Counted from the stretch's first letter, positions 11,201 to 19,825 are shown. The stretch: DNA of 64,000 bases from Fusibacter paucivorans (GCF_018390735.1 NZ_JAHBCL010000021.1:1-64000), one strand, 5' to 3'. A program made the numbers and translations. Notes: generated from the sequence alone by a model not told the origin.

Positions 11201-11524
11201 CATACCGGATTGCCGCGATCTGTCAAGACATTGTCTGGTGGCGAAAGTTTTAAAGCATCTTTGGCACTTGCATTAAGCTTGTCAGAGGTTGTTCAGGAAA
11301 CTGCCGGCGGGATACAATTGGATACAGTATTTATAGATGAAGGATTTGGCACACTGGATCAGATATCACTTGAGAGTGCAGTTGAATGCTTAATGGCACT
11401 TCGTGAAACCGGGAGACTAGTAGGGATCATTTCACATGTTCAAGATCTTAAGGAGCGTGTTAGAACACAATTGGTGATAACACCTGATGAAGGCGGCAGC
11501 CATGCGGCCTTTCGATTTGGATAA
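8237..11524 (+). CDS. sbcC: SbcC, SMC-like ATPase of the SbcCD complex
   Basis: Rad50-type ATPase partner of SbcD. Walker A is G-P-T-G-A-G-K-T-S (residues 35-43) and is followed by a Q-loop region with I-P-Q-G-E-F-R. Two long coiled-coil arms fill most of the protein and meet at the zinc hook C-P-V-C (C565, C568), close to the centre of the 1095 residues. The ABC signature L-S-G-G-E-S-F and Walker B V-F-I-D-E-G-F-G-T-L-D lie near the C-terminus. All functional elements appear intact and the length is normal. The ATG overlaps the sbcD stop. A small DNA-binding protein gene follows 70 bases later. Confidence 0.96.
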   Translation: MKPITLTINAFGPYAGTEVLDFSLLANETLFLITGPTGAGKTSIFDAICFALYGETNGTDRPEKSVRCDHAEEDHTTEVTFAFELRSKRYTVWRRPKQMRPKTRGEGLTEVPSDANLTIEGVERPITGSRQVTASIEELIGLTISQFRQIMMIPQGEFRELLMAKSDDRAAILRHIFKTSLYSNMQRQVAEEKKHIAADLKVQDDALNETIDDIRTFSVDHLPSVNACNEINDDWFNLTDQSTYEEEHVATIAKLLIKANAVINEQKQASIPAYEVIIERLQNFNDNLHQYIGLMDERIRLQEADYKKRIREIERYQTQNEQISRYRQAVADLEELDAKRDLINIKRNEVINLEAIQKIIPLEAESNRRNERLTLCRTRILNEERICEMNGQKYEAARQAYEAANTPTAEAERQNLKHTIESLKNYQKILENVETLKDESAQTRQAFNELQAREKELLDNQTEIEQSIEKCQNYLLQHEGDALKALEIKQSLNEVSGQLSKIASGIEAYQNIRERHKKWLSAKDELKSQHKHCDAAEKAYHSLKMRYHLNQAAYLASTLDENAPCPVCGSTSHPKKAVLKETVEMADLESAELALTAAQTDLKQSELTLERQRVKMKNESDTLAAYLYEIDETIKCPAFDKINDFETSESLAIQQALDDRLLFHQRAYAALQTQQESIQQALREAERQKAIVKDEEAKLAEMKIALEAHELEISEKQHLLEVKSTQIETMMASIPEAYQPLKDTLKALQSKQTELDQLNDTLTFLTQEVEITRTAFNSAKENAAVAAAAIETAKIEQKEAELHFQEALTAHDISSESYQDHKAHIATLDALKASVEAYDRQRLIVENSIKDLEPLAKTRKLVDIETLEKKAESIELMYKSAQQNREKYAIVEYENEAALMKMQNILEKRSSLEAAYRYVGQLADVMNGKNRKNITFERYILSAYLRDILALANERFLAMTYGRYTLQIAEEVADRRQGSGLDLEVMDRHTGLPRSVKTLSGGESFKASLALALSLSEVVQETAGGIQLDTVFIDEGFGTLDQISLESAVECLMALRETGRLVGIISHVQDLKERVRTQLVITPDEGGSHAAFRFG

Positions 11525-11594
11525 AGCGGTAATGGGCTTGAATGTGAAAAGTGAGGTGTGCTAAAGCCATCATTAATGATTGAATGGAGGATTT

Positions 11595-11810
11595 ATGGCG
11601 GATTTAAAATTTGAAATCATTGAAACATTAGGCGTTCTTTCAGAAAACAGCAGTGGATGGACAAAAGAATTAAATCTCATCAGTTGGAATGATCGAGCAC
11701 CTAAATACGACTTAAGGGACTGGGCACCAGAACATTCGAAAATGGGAAAGGGCGTAACATTAACGGAGGCCGAGTTAAAAGCTTTAAAAACGATTTTGGA
11801 GCAGATTTGA
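11595..11810 (+). CDS. YdbC/PC4-like DNA-binding protein
   Basis: A 71-residue protein resembling the bacterial YdbC family, relatives of the eukaryotic coactivator PC4 that bind single-stranded DNA as dimers. Family-like features are the F-E-I-I-E-x-L-G-x-L-S-E opening, W-x-K-E-L-N-L-I-S-W-N, and the Y-D-L-R-D-W-A-P-E-H-x-K-M-G-K-G-V-T-L pattern. An ATG lies 15 bases upstream, but GGAGG at 11586-11590 fits only the start chosen here. It directly follows sbcC; if co-transcribed, a role in single-strand handling during end processing would be plausible, but that is inference. Confidence 0.85.
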   Translation: MADLKFEIIETLGVLSENSSGWTKELNLISWNDRAPKYDLRDWAPEHSKMGKGVTLTEAELKALKTILEQI

Positions 11811-11909
11811 CGATAAAAAAAGCTGTGTAAAAAAATTCAAATGCGAGAAAATGACTCGAATACTAAAAGACAGAAAGTAAATTAAAAAGAGAGAGAAAGG
11901 CAAAACGGA

Positions 11910-12632
11910 ATGACAATAGAACAAAAAGAAACCATTGTATTGATACATGGCGCGTGGGATACGTCAAAAACTTGGGGACGATTAACGCCATTTTTAGAGG
12001 AATATGGGCATCGCATTGTTGCGCTTGATCTTCCTGGACATGGTGAAGACGAGACTGAGATAAAAGATCAGACAATGAAAACATATGTGGACGCTGTGGA
12101 AAAAGCCATCCAAGCATTAGAAGGGCGAATTGTTTTAGCAGGCAACAGTATGGGAGGCACGATTATCTCTAATGTAGCAGAGCGCATACCGCAAAAAGTA
12201 AAAAAGCTGATTTATATTACAGCGTTTATGCTAAAAGATGGGCAGTCATTAAATGGTACAGACGGCAGCGGCATCATTCCGGTGAACTGGCGAGCGCATT
12301 CGGAAGATGGCCTTACTGCAAAATTTGTTGAAACGATATTTATTGAAGGTGATCGGAAGCAAACCATTAATAAGCCGCGTATAAAGCCACCGGTTATGTA
12401 CGAGAGCATTGATGCACTTACGAGCAAAGTTCAAGTGACAGAAATGAATTGGGGACAGATTCCGAGATACTACGTAAAATGTACAAAGGATATCGCGTTA
12501 CCGCCTCCTATCCAACAGCAGATGATTGATGCACTGCCGTGTCATGCTGTCTACGAAATTGAATCTGGCCATTCGCCACAGATTCAAAAGCCCGCAGAAT
12601 TAGCAGAGATTATACAAAAGATCATTGATTAA
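11910..12632 (+). CDS. Alpha/beta hydrolase, esterase-like
   Basis: Soluble alpha/beta-hydrolase of 240 residues. The oxyanion-hole motif H-G-A-W lies at about residues 11-14, the nucleophile elbow G-N-S-M-G-G (catalytic serine near residue 80) in the middle, and the catalytic histidine in E-S-G-H-S-P near the C-terminus. The short form with L-D-L-P-G-H-G-E-D and a C-terminal G-H-S-P resembles the EstC/methylesterase/hydroxynitrile lyase branch. The substrate cannot be told. It looks monocistronic: a 99-bp gap separates it from the YdbC-like gene and a strong terminator follows. Confidence 0.85.
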   Translation: MTIEQKETIVLIHGAWDTSKTWGRLTPFLEEYGHRIVALDLPGHGEDETEIKDQTMKTYVDAVEKAIQALEGRIVLAGNSMGGTIISNVAERIPQKVKKLIYITAFMLKDGQSLNGTDGSGIIPVNWRAHSEDGLTAKFVETIFIEGDRKQTINKPRIKPPVMYESIDALTSKVQVTEMNWGQIPRYYVKCTKDIALPPPIQQQMIDALPCHAVYEIESGHSPQIQKPAELAEIIQKIID

Positions 12633-12649
12633 ATGCATAGTATTATAAG

Positions 12650-12707
12650 AAAAACACCTGATGTAATTTTCAAGGCCTACGGCCATAAAAGCACTCAGGT
12701 GTTTTTT
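12650..12707. terminator. Bidirectional terminator between convergent genes
   Basis: AAAAACACCTGA (12650-12661) pairs with TCAGGTGTTTTT (12695-12706). A second small GGCC-TAC-GGCC hairpin sits in the loop. A and T runs flank the stem, so it can serve both the hydrolase gene and the end of the minus-strand hydroxyproline operon. Confidence 0.85.
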
Positions 12708-12788
12708 TGTGTAGTAATCGGTTTGACATCACGAAAGCATAATGGTTTAAAAAAAATCAGTCTACAAATAGGATGCGGTGATTTACAA

Positions 12789-13589
12789 TTATTGCTGTGT
12801 TTTAATGTCTTTCGACTTCATATAGCTGTTGGTGAAAGATTTAATAATAACCGATCGAATTTTGTGATACTCCATCTCATTGATGCCCTCAATGGTAATA
12901 CCGGAAGGTGAACATACCAAATCTTTGATAACGGCAGGATGCTGGTGTGTTTCATTCATCATTTCGAGGGTTTGAATCATGATGTTTGAAATGGTTTGAT
13001 AAGAGGGGGTTTCTCTTAAAAATCCAATATGTTCACTGGCATCAACCATGGCGCTTAGAAAGATACCTAAATATGCAGGAATAGAAGCATAGAGTGAGGC
13101 GAAGGCATCACAGACAGTATCGTCAATGTGTTCGATGGTACCAAGTGAAGTCATCAGCATTTCGATATGCTGACGCGCTTCGTCCGAGACTTTATTAAGA
13201 TAGGCAATACCGGTATGGCTGTGAGCGCTCATAATATTGATGTTCGGTATAATGCGGACAACAGGATGCGACATAGATAAGGGAACATGCATGTCTAGCC
13301 AATCGCGGTCAATGCCAACAGTCGTTAAGAGCAATGGTGTTGCCTCTTTAACAAAGGGGAGCATCTGCTGAAGCAGATGTGCCAAATCATTATTTTTTAC
13401 GGCAATGACAATGAGATCACTCGATTCGCAAAGTAATGCCAGCTGCTTAGGTTCGGGATTGATACCTGTGAGCGTTTTCAATTTCGATGGATTTCGATCA
13501 AAACATCTTAAAGAGTGATGCCCAGCTTTACGGCAGCCATGATAAAAAGCGCTGCCGATATTGCCAAGGCCTATGATTCCTATTTTCAT
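12789..13589 (-). CDS. Pyrroline-5-carboxylate reductase-like protein (ProC family)
   Basis: Predicted NAD(P)H-dependent reductase of the ProC family, 266 residues. The N-terminal Rossmann motif is G-I-I-G-L-G-N-I-G-S-A. A V-V-R-I-I-P-N segment matches the family's R-x-M-P-N. The C-terminal signature D-L-V-C-S-P-S-G-I-T-I-E-G is close to the P5CR pattern, with S-G-I-T in place of the usual G-G-T-T. An upstream GTG is discarded because it sits inside the AAGGTGG SD; the ATG is correctly spaced. As last gene of the hypE-hypD operon it should reduce the dehydratase product P5C to proline. The divergent signature leaves open a ComER-like non-catalytic or altered-specificity role. Confidence 0.75.
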   Translation of the reverse strand: MKIGIIGLGNIGSAFYHGCRKAGHHSLRCFDRNPSKLKTLTGINPEPKQLALLCESSDLIVIAVKNNDLAHLLQQMLPFVKEATPLLLTTVGIDRDWLDMHVPLSMSHPVVRIIPNINIMSAHSHTGIAYLNKVSDEARQHIEMLMTSLGTIEHIDDTVCDAFASLYASIPAYLGIFLSAMVDASEHIGFLRETPSYQTISNIMIQTLEMMNETHQHPAVIKDLVCSPSGITIEGINEMEYHKIRSVIIKSFTNSYMKSKDIKTQQ

Positions 13590-13615
13590 AGCGTCCACCT
13601 TTCTTGTCTCGTTAA

Positions 13616-14704
13616 CTAATCCTTGATAAGGATGTCTTTTGGATAATGCGTAATAACAGTCGGTGTTCCGTTTTCCATAATGACGATATCTTCAATACGA
13701 ACACCAAAACGACCTTTGAGATAGATCCCGGGCTCAATCGTAAAGCACATGCGATTATCTAAAGGCAAAGTATTGTAGCCGTTAATGTATGGTCCTTCGT
13801 GATTGGCATAGCCAATGCCGTGTCCAAGTCTAGTAATAAACTGATTACCATAGCCTGCGGCTTCAATGACATGGCGGCCTGCCGTGTCCACATCGCAAGC
13901 TTTTACTTGATTTTTTGAAGCTTCAATGCCCGCCTCATTGGCAGATTTGACAATTTGATAGATTGCTTTCATTTCTTCAGTTGGCGTGCCGACGAAGACG
14001 GTGCGGGTAATATCGGAGCATAACCCTTTATAAAAACCGCCAATATCCATTAAGACGACATCACGGGCTTCAATTGTGCGATCTCGACCGCTATAATGCG
14101 GCAGTGCTGCATTGGGGCCAGTTGCGATAATAGCAAAAGCTGTTGTCATCCCTTGACTTTCGAAAGAAGCCTTTGTGAGATCAATGAGTTCGCCTTCTGT
14201 TACACCGGGTCTAATCGCATCAATAATCTGCGCCATAACCCAATCCGTTCGCTTAGAAGCTTCCTTGAGCATCTGAATTTCTTCATCGGTTTTGTGAAGG
14301 CGAATTTCTTCGAGTATGGAGCGGCCGTTAACGAATTGAATTGGCAATGCTTTTGTCATTTCAATGATATTAAAGGCACGGACTGTGGTATTGACTGCAA
14401 TGATTCCCTGATCAAGTCCCTTGTCTTTAAGAACTTCTAGTAATGGTTCAGTAAATTGTACTTGATCATACCACGTATATACTTTATCGCTGGGCAGAAT
14501 TTCTAGGACTTCATCTCGCGTCAGCAAGTTGCAGAAATAAAAGTAATCACCGTTTTGCTTGATGAACATGCCTTGAAAGCGTTCGCAGAAAAAAGGCAAG
14601 AAACCAAAGAGAAACTGAAGTTCTTCTGATGGTGCAATGAGCATGGCATCAATATGACGTGTTTTCATAATCCGGCATAGTTTGTCAATAAATAGATTAT
14701 TCAT
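13616..14704 (-). CDS. M24 family Xaa-Pro peptidase (prolidase/aminopeptidase P type)
   Basis: Metallopeptidase of 362 residues with the creatinase-type N-terminal domain and the pita-bread catalytic domain. The five metal ligands can be seen in order: D in L-M-D-I-G-G, D in C-S-D-I-T-R-T, H in G-H-G-I-G-Y, E in T-I-E-P-G-I-Y and E in R-I-E-D-I-V. GAGGTGATGTT precedes the chosen ATG; an in-frame ATG 15 bases upstream would place the SD inside the gene. Members cut bonds next to proline. In an operon for hydroxyproline breakdown its likely job is to free proline or hydroxyproline from collagen-type dipeptides (inference). Confidence 0.88.
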   Translation of the reverse strand: MNNLFIDKLCRIMKTRHIDAMLIAPSEELQFLFGFLPFFCERFQGMFIKQNGDYFYFCNLLTRDEVLEILPSDKVYTWYDQVQFTEPLLEVLKDKGLDQGIIAVNTTVRAFNIIEMTKALPIQFVNGRSILEEIRLHKTDEEIQMLKEASKRTDWVMAQIIDAIRPGVTEGELIDLTKASFESQGMTTAFAIIATGPNAALPHYSGRDRTIEARDVVLMDIGGFYKGLCSDITRTVFVGTPTEEMKAIYQIVKSANEAGIEASKNQVKACDVDTAGRHVIEAAGYGNQFITRLGHGIGYANHEGPYINGYNTLPLDNRMCFTIEPGIYLKGRFGVRIEDIVIMENGTPTVITHYPKDILIKD

Positions 14705-14719
14705 AACATCACCTCGCAT

Positions 14720-16345
14720 CTATTTGCCCATAAATGGGTAACGGTAATCTGTTGGCGGACAATAAGTTTCTTTGATTGTGCGAGCAGAAATCCATCGGTA
14801 TAGATTTAGTTTGCTGCCTGCTTTATCGTTGGTTCCTGAAGCACGTCCGCCGCCAAATGGCTGTTGACCGACAACGGCACCTGTTGGTTTATCGTTAATG
14901 TAGAAATTACCGGCAGTCTGAGAGAGCAATTGTTCAAGTTCTACAATTACCTTACGGTCTTCTGCAAAAATAGCACCTGTTAAAGCGTAATCTGAGACAT
15001 CGTTTAAAGACTCAAGTGTTTCAGCTCGCGCCTCATCTTCATAGACGTAGACGGTAAGTACAGGGCCGAAGATTTCTTCACGCATTGAAACGTAGTCCGG
15101 CTTCTTAGCGAGAATTAGCGTTGGTGCAATAAAATAGCCGACAGAGTCGTCATAAGTACCACCTGCAATAATTTCTGCGTCCTCTGATTGTTGCGCATCT
15201 TCAATGTAGCTGACGATTTTTTTGTAAGCCTTTGCATCAATGACAGCATTGACAAAATTTTCAAAGTTTGCAACATCCCCCATTTTTAGTTCTGATATCA
15301 TTGTTTTTGCGCGATCGAGTACAGCGGCAGCAATACTCTTTGGCAGGTATGCACGTGAAGCAGCTGAGCATTTTTGACCTTGGAATTCAAAGGATCCCCT
15401 GACCATGGCGACGGCGAGTGCATCAATGTTAGCAGAGGCATCTGCAAAGATATAATCCTTGCCGCCGGTTTCACCGACGAGTCTCGGATAAGACTTATAT
15501 TGATGAATATTTTCACTGACACTTCGCCACAGCGACTGAAAAACAGCTGTTGAGCCAGTAAAGTGAATGCCGGCTAAGCTCGAATGACTCGTACAAACAT
15601 CAGTAATTTCAGCAGAATTGCCTGGAACGAAGTTGATGACGCCTTTTGGCAGTCCTGCTTCGATAAGAATTTGCATGAAAATATAGTTGGAATAGACAGT
15701 TGTACTAGAAGGTTTCCAGATAACACAATTGCCGAGCATTGCAGGTGCCGTTGGCAGATTGCCGGCAATAGCAGTAAAATTAAATGGCGTTATAGCATAG
15801 ACAAAGCCGTCGAGCGGTCTATATTCTAAGCGATTCCACGTATCCTTAGTACTATTGGGCTGTTCGCTGTAGATTTCGGCGACATATTTTGCATTAAAAC
15901 GCAAGAAGTCTGTGAGTTCGCAGGTTGAGTCAATTTCTGCTTGAAAAGCATTTTTGCTTTGCGTCAGCATTGTTGCCGCATTCAATAGTGCACGGTATTT
16001 TGTTGAAACGAGTTCAGCCGCTTTTAAGAAAATAGCGACACGGTGCTGCCATGGCATGGCTGCCCATTCTTTTTGAGCGGTAAGGCAAGCATCAATTGCG
16101 GCTTTTGTCTCATCAGTGCCGGCTGCATGGTAAAAACCGATCACGTGCTGGTGATCATGCGGCATCGTACAATCCTTTAAATTGCCGGTTTTAACAGCTT
16201 CGCCATTGATAATTAAGGGAATTTCGATTTTTTCTGCTGAAAGCGCCTTTAGTTTGGCTTCTAAGGCAATGCGTTCTGCGGATCCTGGCGCGTAGTCTTT
16301 TACGGGCTCGTTAACAGGGGTGTTCACGTTAAATAATCCATTCAT
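14720..16345 (-). CDS. L-glutamate gamma-semialdehyde (P5C) dehydrogenase
   Basis: Aldehyde dehydrogenase of 541 residues, the length of the PruA/RocA type. Visible motifs are W-x-x-R-L-E-Y-R-P-L-D-G-F-V-Y-A-I-T-P-F-N-F-T-A-I, an F-T-G-S segment, G-E-T-G-G-K-D-Y containing the general-base glutamate, and F-E-F-Q-G-Q-K-C-S-A-A-S-R with the catalytic cysteine. The near C-terminal F-G-G-G-R-A-S-G-T-N-D-K-A-G is the P5C dehydrogenase hallmark. It oxidises P5C semialdehyde to glutamate with NAD. The ATG with GGAGG seven bases upstream is preferred over a start 19 codons earlier. It lies between hypD and the M24 peptidase, giving the oxidative exit from P5C. Confidence 0.92.
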   Translation of the reverse strand: MNGLFNVNTPVNEPVKDYAPGSAERIALEAKLKALSAEKIEIPLIINGEAVKTGNLKDCTMPHDHQHVIGFYHAAGTDETKAAIDACLTAQKEWAAMPWQHRVAIFLKAAELVSTKYRALLNAATMLTQSKNAFQAEIDSTCELTDFLRFNAKYVAEIYSEQPNSTKDTWNRLEYRPLDGFVYAITPFNFTAIAGNLPTAPAMLGNCVIWKPSSTTVYSNYIFMQILIEAGLPKGVINFVPGNSAEITDVCTSHSSLAGIHFTGSTAVFQSLWRSVSENIHQYKSYPRLVGETGGKDYIFADASANIDALAVAMVRGSFEFQGQKCSAASRAYLPKSIAAAVLDRAKTMISELKMGDVANFENFVNAVIDAKAYKKIVSYIEDAQQSEDAEIIAGGTYDDSVGYFIAPTLILAKKPDYVSMREEIFGPVLTVYVYEDEARAETLESLNDVSDYALTGAIFAEDRKVIVELEQLLSQTAGNFYINDKPTGAVVGQQPFGGGRASGTNDKAGSKLNLYRWISARTIKETYCPPTDYRYPFMGK

Positions 16346-16414
16346 TTTGAATCCTCCAATAAATTTTTGATCGTTAAATACGATTGATAGATTGACAGGC
16401 AATTAAAATGAGCA

Positions 16415-18799
16415 TTAAAATGCCTGATGTTCAGTACGGTAAATAATTTCATCCTGAAGTGCCTTTTCCAAATTATTAAAGTGATCGGAGTAGCCAGCGA
16501 CGCGAACGATGAGGTTCGAATAAGCTTCCGGATCTTTTTGCGCTTCTATCAGTAGTGCGCGGTCAATGATATTAAATTGAATGTGATGACCGCCTAATAG
16601 AAAGTAGCTTCGGACAAAAGCACTTAATAAATCAAGGCCTTTTTCACCGGCAACGGCATTAGGTGCGAATTTTTGGTTGAGTAAGGTGCCGCCGGTGATG
16701 GCGTGATCCATTTTTGAAGCTGACTTGATCACGGCAGTTGGACCATTGATATCTGCACCTTTTTCTGGCGAAATACCATCGGGAAGCGGGATATATGCTT
16801 TTCGACCGTTAGCACTGGCACGTGTGACACTGCCAAAGTAAACATGACAGGTGGTTGGCAGCATATCAATACGATAGACACCGCCACAGGCTGTCGGACG
16901 ATTGGTAACGGCATCGTAAAAGAGCTGAAAAGCCTGCTGCATCAAATTGTCAGCATAATCATTATCGTTGCCGTATTTTGGCGTATGTTTAAGGACGCGC
17001 TTATGCAGCATTTCATAACCTTCAAAATTGTGATCAAGTGCTGTCATTAGCTTTTGAAGTGAAAAGTGCTGTTTGTCAAAAACATTGAATTTGATTGCCG
17101 AAAGACTGTCCGCAATCGTGCCAATACCGACGCCCTGAATGTAACGCGTATTATAGCGAGCGCCGCCATTATTGTAGTCCTTGCCGCTTTCAATGCAGTC
17201 GTCAACAATAATGGAAAGGAAGGGGGCTTGCATCTGCTTAGCAAATCGCTTTTCAATGATTTGATTGCCTTCTATTTTGATATCAATTAAATATTGCAGT
17301 TGTCTTTTATAACCGTCGAAAAGCGCATCAAAGGATTCGAATGTCTGACCGTTTTCCAGAATCTTAATTCCAACTTGTTCTTTTGTTTCAAAATCATAAC
17401 CGTTGCTTAGTGTGAGCTCCAGCACTTTTGGCAAATTGAAGTAACCTGTTAGAATATATGCCTCTTTGCCTGCACAGCCGGTTTCAACACACCCGCTGGA
17501 ACCACCGTAAAGTGCATCTTCATAGGATTTTCCGGCATTCATAAGCTCTTGGATGAGTTCTTCAGTATTATAGAAAGCCGGCTGTCCCCATCCCTTGCGT
17601 GAAATTTCACAGGCGCGTTTGATAAAGGCACTTGGTGTTTCGCGGTTGATTTGAACATTTGAACTCGGTTGCAGCAGTTTCATTTCATCCATAACATCTA
17701 AGATGAGAAAAGAAACATCGTTGACGCCGGATTCACCTGTGTTGGGGTTTAGGCCGCCCGTATTGATATTGGCGAAATCGGTGTATGTGGCGCTTTCTTT
17801 TAATGTGACGCCTACTTTTGGCGGTGCAGGTTGATTATTGAATTTGATCCAAAGACATTCGAGCAATTCCTGCGCGCTTTCACGCGTCAAAATCCCTTTG
17901 GCAACATCGTGCTGATAGAAAGGGTAGAGATACTGATCGAGTTTGCCCGGTGAAAAGGCATCCCACGTATTCAGCTCGGTCGTAACGCCAAGGTGGACAA
18001 ACCAGTACATTTGCAGCGCCTGTGCAAATGTTTCGGGTTTGTGTGATGGTACGACACGGCAGTTGGCAGCAATGGCAAGCAATTCTGATTTGCGCTGTGG
18101 GTCATGTTCGGCAGCAGCTTTAGATTCTGCCATTTCGGCATAGCGTTTGCCGAGAAGTATGATGGCATCGCAGGCAATTACCATTGCTTCTAGTTGATCG
18201 CGCTTTTCAACAGCGTCGGAATCATTTAAATAATCGAGTTGTTCGATATGTTTTTCAATGCGTGCTTTAAAATCCAAAAAACCATTGTGGTACATTTTAT
18301 CATCAGCAACAGTGTGTCCAGGTGCGCGTTGCTCCATAAATTCAGTAAAGACACCGGCCTTATAGGCTTTGTGCCAATCAGGCGTCATGTCGCTTAAGAT
18401 TTTATGACGCATGGATTTCTCAGCCCAAAAAGGGATGATTTCCGATGTATGAACAGCTTTATCATCGTCGGAAACTTTGAATGAAATGTATTGGCGCTTA
18501 GACATGATGTCGAGATCTTCAAGTGTATGGCAGCATAAGTCGGGAAAAGTCGGCGCTGACTGCGGAGATTTTCCTTTTTCGCCTACGATGAGTTCGCGAT
18601 CGCCAAAATAAAGTGTTCGAGTTTCCATAAAGCGCTTAAATGCCATAGCACGAAGGATGACAGGCGGTTTAACGCCCATGTACTTTTTATAAATTTCTGT
18701 GTATATAATGGCGCGTTCCATATCGAGACGCGGCTGTGTGCGTGTACTCTTTGCACGCAAATATTGTGTTCTTTTCGTACTGCCTCTGGCGAGTTCCAT
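16415..18799 (-). CDS. hypD: Trans-4-hydroxy-L-proline dehydratase (glycyl radical enzyme)
   Basis: Oxygen-sensitive glycyl radical enzyme that dehydrates trans-4-hydroxy-L-proline to pyrroline-5-carboxylate. At 794 residues it has the family length. The active-site loop reads S-G-C-V-E-T-G-C with C437 and E439, and the glycyl radical loop near the end reads R-V-A-G-Y-S-D-H-F with G769. From memory, long stretches match the Clostridioides difficile HypD sequence closely (for example T-E-F-M-E-Q-R-A-P-G-H-T-V and L-L-E-C-L-W-[IV]-K-F-N-N-Q-P-A-P-P-K-V-G), far more than for pyruvate formate-lyase or choline lyase. The start follows hypE by two bases and its GGAGG overlaps the last hypE codons. 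An alternative dehydratase substrate is possible but unlikely given the neighbours. Confidence 0.93.
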   Translation of the reverse strand: MELARGSTKRTQYLRAKSTRTQPRLDMERAIIYTEIYKKYMGVKPPVILRAMAFKRFMETRTLYFGDRELIVGEKGKSPQSAPTFPDLCCHTLEDLDIMSKRQYISFKVSDDDKAVHTSEIIPFWAEKSMRHKILSDMTPDWHKAYKAGVFTEFMEQRAPGHTVADDKMYHNGFLDFKARIEKHIEQLDYLNDSDAVEKRDQLEAMVIACDAIILLGKRYAEMAESKAAAEHDPQRKSELLAIAANCRVVPSHKPETFAQALQMYWFVHLGVTTELNTWDAFSPGKLDQYLYPFYQHDVAKGILTRESAQELLECLWIKFNNQPAPPKVGVTLKESATYTDFANINTGGLNPNTGESGVNDVSFLILDVMDEMKLLQPSSNVQINRETPSAFIKRACEISRKGWGQPAFYNTEELIQELMNAGKSYEDALYGGSSGCVETGCAGKEAYILTGYFNLPKVLELTLSNGYDFETKEQVGIKILENGQTFESFDALFDGYKRQLQYLIDIKIEGNQIIEKRFAKQMQAPFLSIIVDDCIESGKDYNNGGARYNTRYIQGVGIGTIADSLSAIKFNVFDKQHFSLQKLMTALDHNFEGYEMLHKRVLKHTPKYGNDNDYADNLMQQAFQLFYDAVTNRPTACGGVYRIDMLPTTCHVYFGSVTRASANGRKAYIPLPDGISPEKGADINGPTAVIKSASKMDHAITGGTLLNQKFAPNAVAGEKGLDLLSAFVRSYFLLGGHHIQFNIIDRALLIEAQKDPEAYSNLIVRVAGYSDHFNNLEKALQDEIIYRTEHQAF

Positions 18800-18801
18800 T
18801 A

Positions 18802-19701
18802 TTAACCTCCAATATGTGTATGGTATCCGCTTTGAATGAATTTTTGCTGTATCGCTGTAAGCATTGCTTGATCTGGTGTTTCAAGTGATTCCCCAAGATA
18901 TGGCATGCCAAGTTTCCTGTATTTATGTCCTGAGATATGGTGATACGGCAGTAAAAAAACATCTTTAACGGCAGATTGATTTAGAATGTAAAGGATTTTA
19001 TTTAATTCTTCATCCGTTGTATTCAGTGGTTTGATGAGGGGGATACGTCCCCAGATAGTTACCGGCTGCTGTGAAAGTTTATAGAGGTTTTCTTTGATGA
19101 TATCGTTATAGACACCTGTGTAATGGTGGTGTTTTTTTGAGTCGCCGAATTTTATATCATACATGAATAAATCGACGTAAGGCAGTATTTTTTCAAACTG
19201 CTCGTAAGGGACGTAGCCCGAGGTATCCACTGTGATATGAATATTCGCCGCTTTTAACCGCTTGAGAAGATCAATGAGATAATCGGCGTGAATGAGCGGC
19301 TCGCCGCCTGAAAATGTAACACCGCCGTCAGATGTTTCATAGAAAATACGATCTGCTGTCAATGCTTCATAAAGCGTATCATAGTCATAGGTCTTTCCGA
19401 CGACAGCACGTGCACTCGACAAGCAGTATTCTGTACAGGTTTCACATCCCGTGCAACTGTTTAAGTCTGTTTTGATGCGATCTGCTTCAATGGCTATGCT
19501 TTTGGCAGGACATTGAGCAGCACAGGTGCCGCAATGCGAGCATTTCTGATTATCCCACATAATCTCTCTAGCGGCATTAATACTTTCAGGATTATGACAC
19601 CAGATACAATTTAATGGACAGCCTTTAAAAAAGACTGTGGTTCGAATGCCCGGGCCGTCGTGAATGGAAAATTTTTGAATGTTGAAGATTTGATGTTCCA
19701 T
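18802..19701 (-). CDS. hypE: Glycyl radical enzyme activating enzyme for HypD
   Basis: Radical SAM enzyme of 299 residues that installs the glycyl radical on its partner. The radical SAM cluster motif C-x3-C-x2-C is C28, C32, C35, within F-F-K-G-C-P-L-N-C-I-W-C. A ferredoxin-like insert follows with C-S-H-C-G-T-C-A-A-Q-C-P and C-T-G-C-E-T-C-T-E-Y-C, for two extra 4Fe-4S clusters, as in activases of dehydratase-type glycyl radical enzymes. A D-G-G-V-T-F-S-G-G-E-P motif is also present. It is the first gene after the sigma-54 promoter and lies immediately before hypD, which fixes its partner. Confidence 0.92.
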   Translation of the reverse strand: MEHQIFNIQKFSIHDGPGIRTTVFFKGCPLNCIWCHNPESINAAREIMWDNQKCSHCGTCAAQCPAKSIAIEADRIKTDLNSCTGCETCTEYCLSSARAVVGKTYDYDTLYEALTADRIFYETSDGGVTFSGGEPLIHADYLIDLLKRLKAANIHITVDTSGYVPYEQFEKILPYVDLFMYDIKFGDSKKHHHYTGVYNDIIKENLYKLSQQPVTIWGRIPLIKPLNTTDEELNKILYILNQSAVKDVFLLPYHHISGHKYRKLGMPYLGESLETPDQAMLTAIQQKFIQSGYHTHIGG

Positions 19702-19741
19702 ACATGCCTCTTTTCATTTATTCCAATTGGCATTAAGTATA

Positions 19742-19757
19742 TGCAAAATGCGTGCCA
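19742..19757 (-). promoter_or_regulatory. Consensus sigma-54 promoter of the hyp operon
   Basis: Read on the minus strand the site is TGGCACGCATTTTGCA, a full match to the -24/-12 consensus TGGCAC-N5-TTGCW. It lies about 40 bp upstream of hypE and points into it. An AAA+ sigma-54 activator gene lies just upstream, which supports the call. Confidence 0.93.
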
Positions 19758-19773
19758 AATAGGTTCGTGTTGT

Positions 19774-19787
19774 AAACGAAGCCGTTT
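19774..19787. promoter_or_regulatory. Possible activator binding site (imperfect palindrome)
   Basis: AAACG (19774-19778) and CGTTT (19783-19787) form an inverted repeat upstream of the sigma-54 promoter. A second pair, GATAT and ATATC, lies at about 19797-19818. Either could be an upstream activating sequence. The distance to the promoter is short for such a site, so this is tentative. Confidence 0.3.
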
Positions 19788-19825
19788 CAATGACTTGATA
19801 TGCGTTTGCAGAGATATCACATGAA

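Noticed and set aside
12633-12911. 92-codon frame after the hydrolase gene
   Set aside because: It runs through a strong terminator and into the convergent reductase gene, with no SD.
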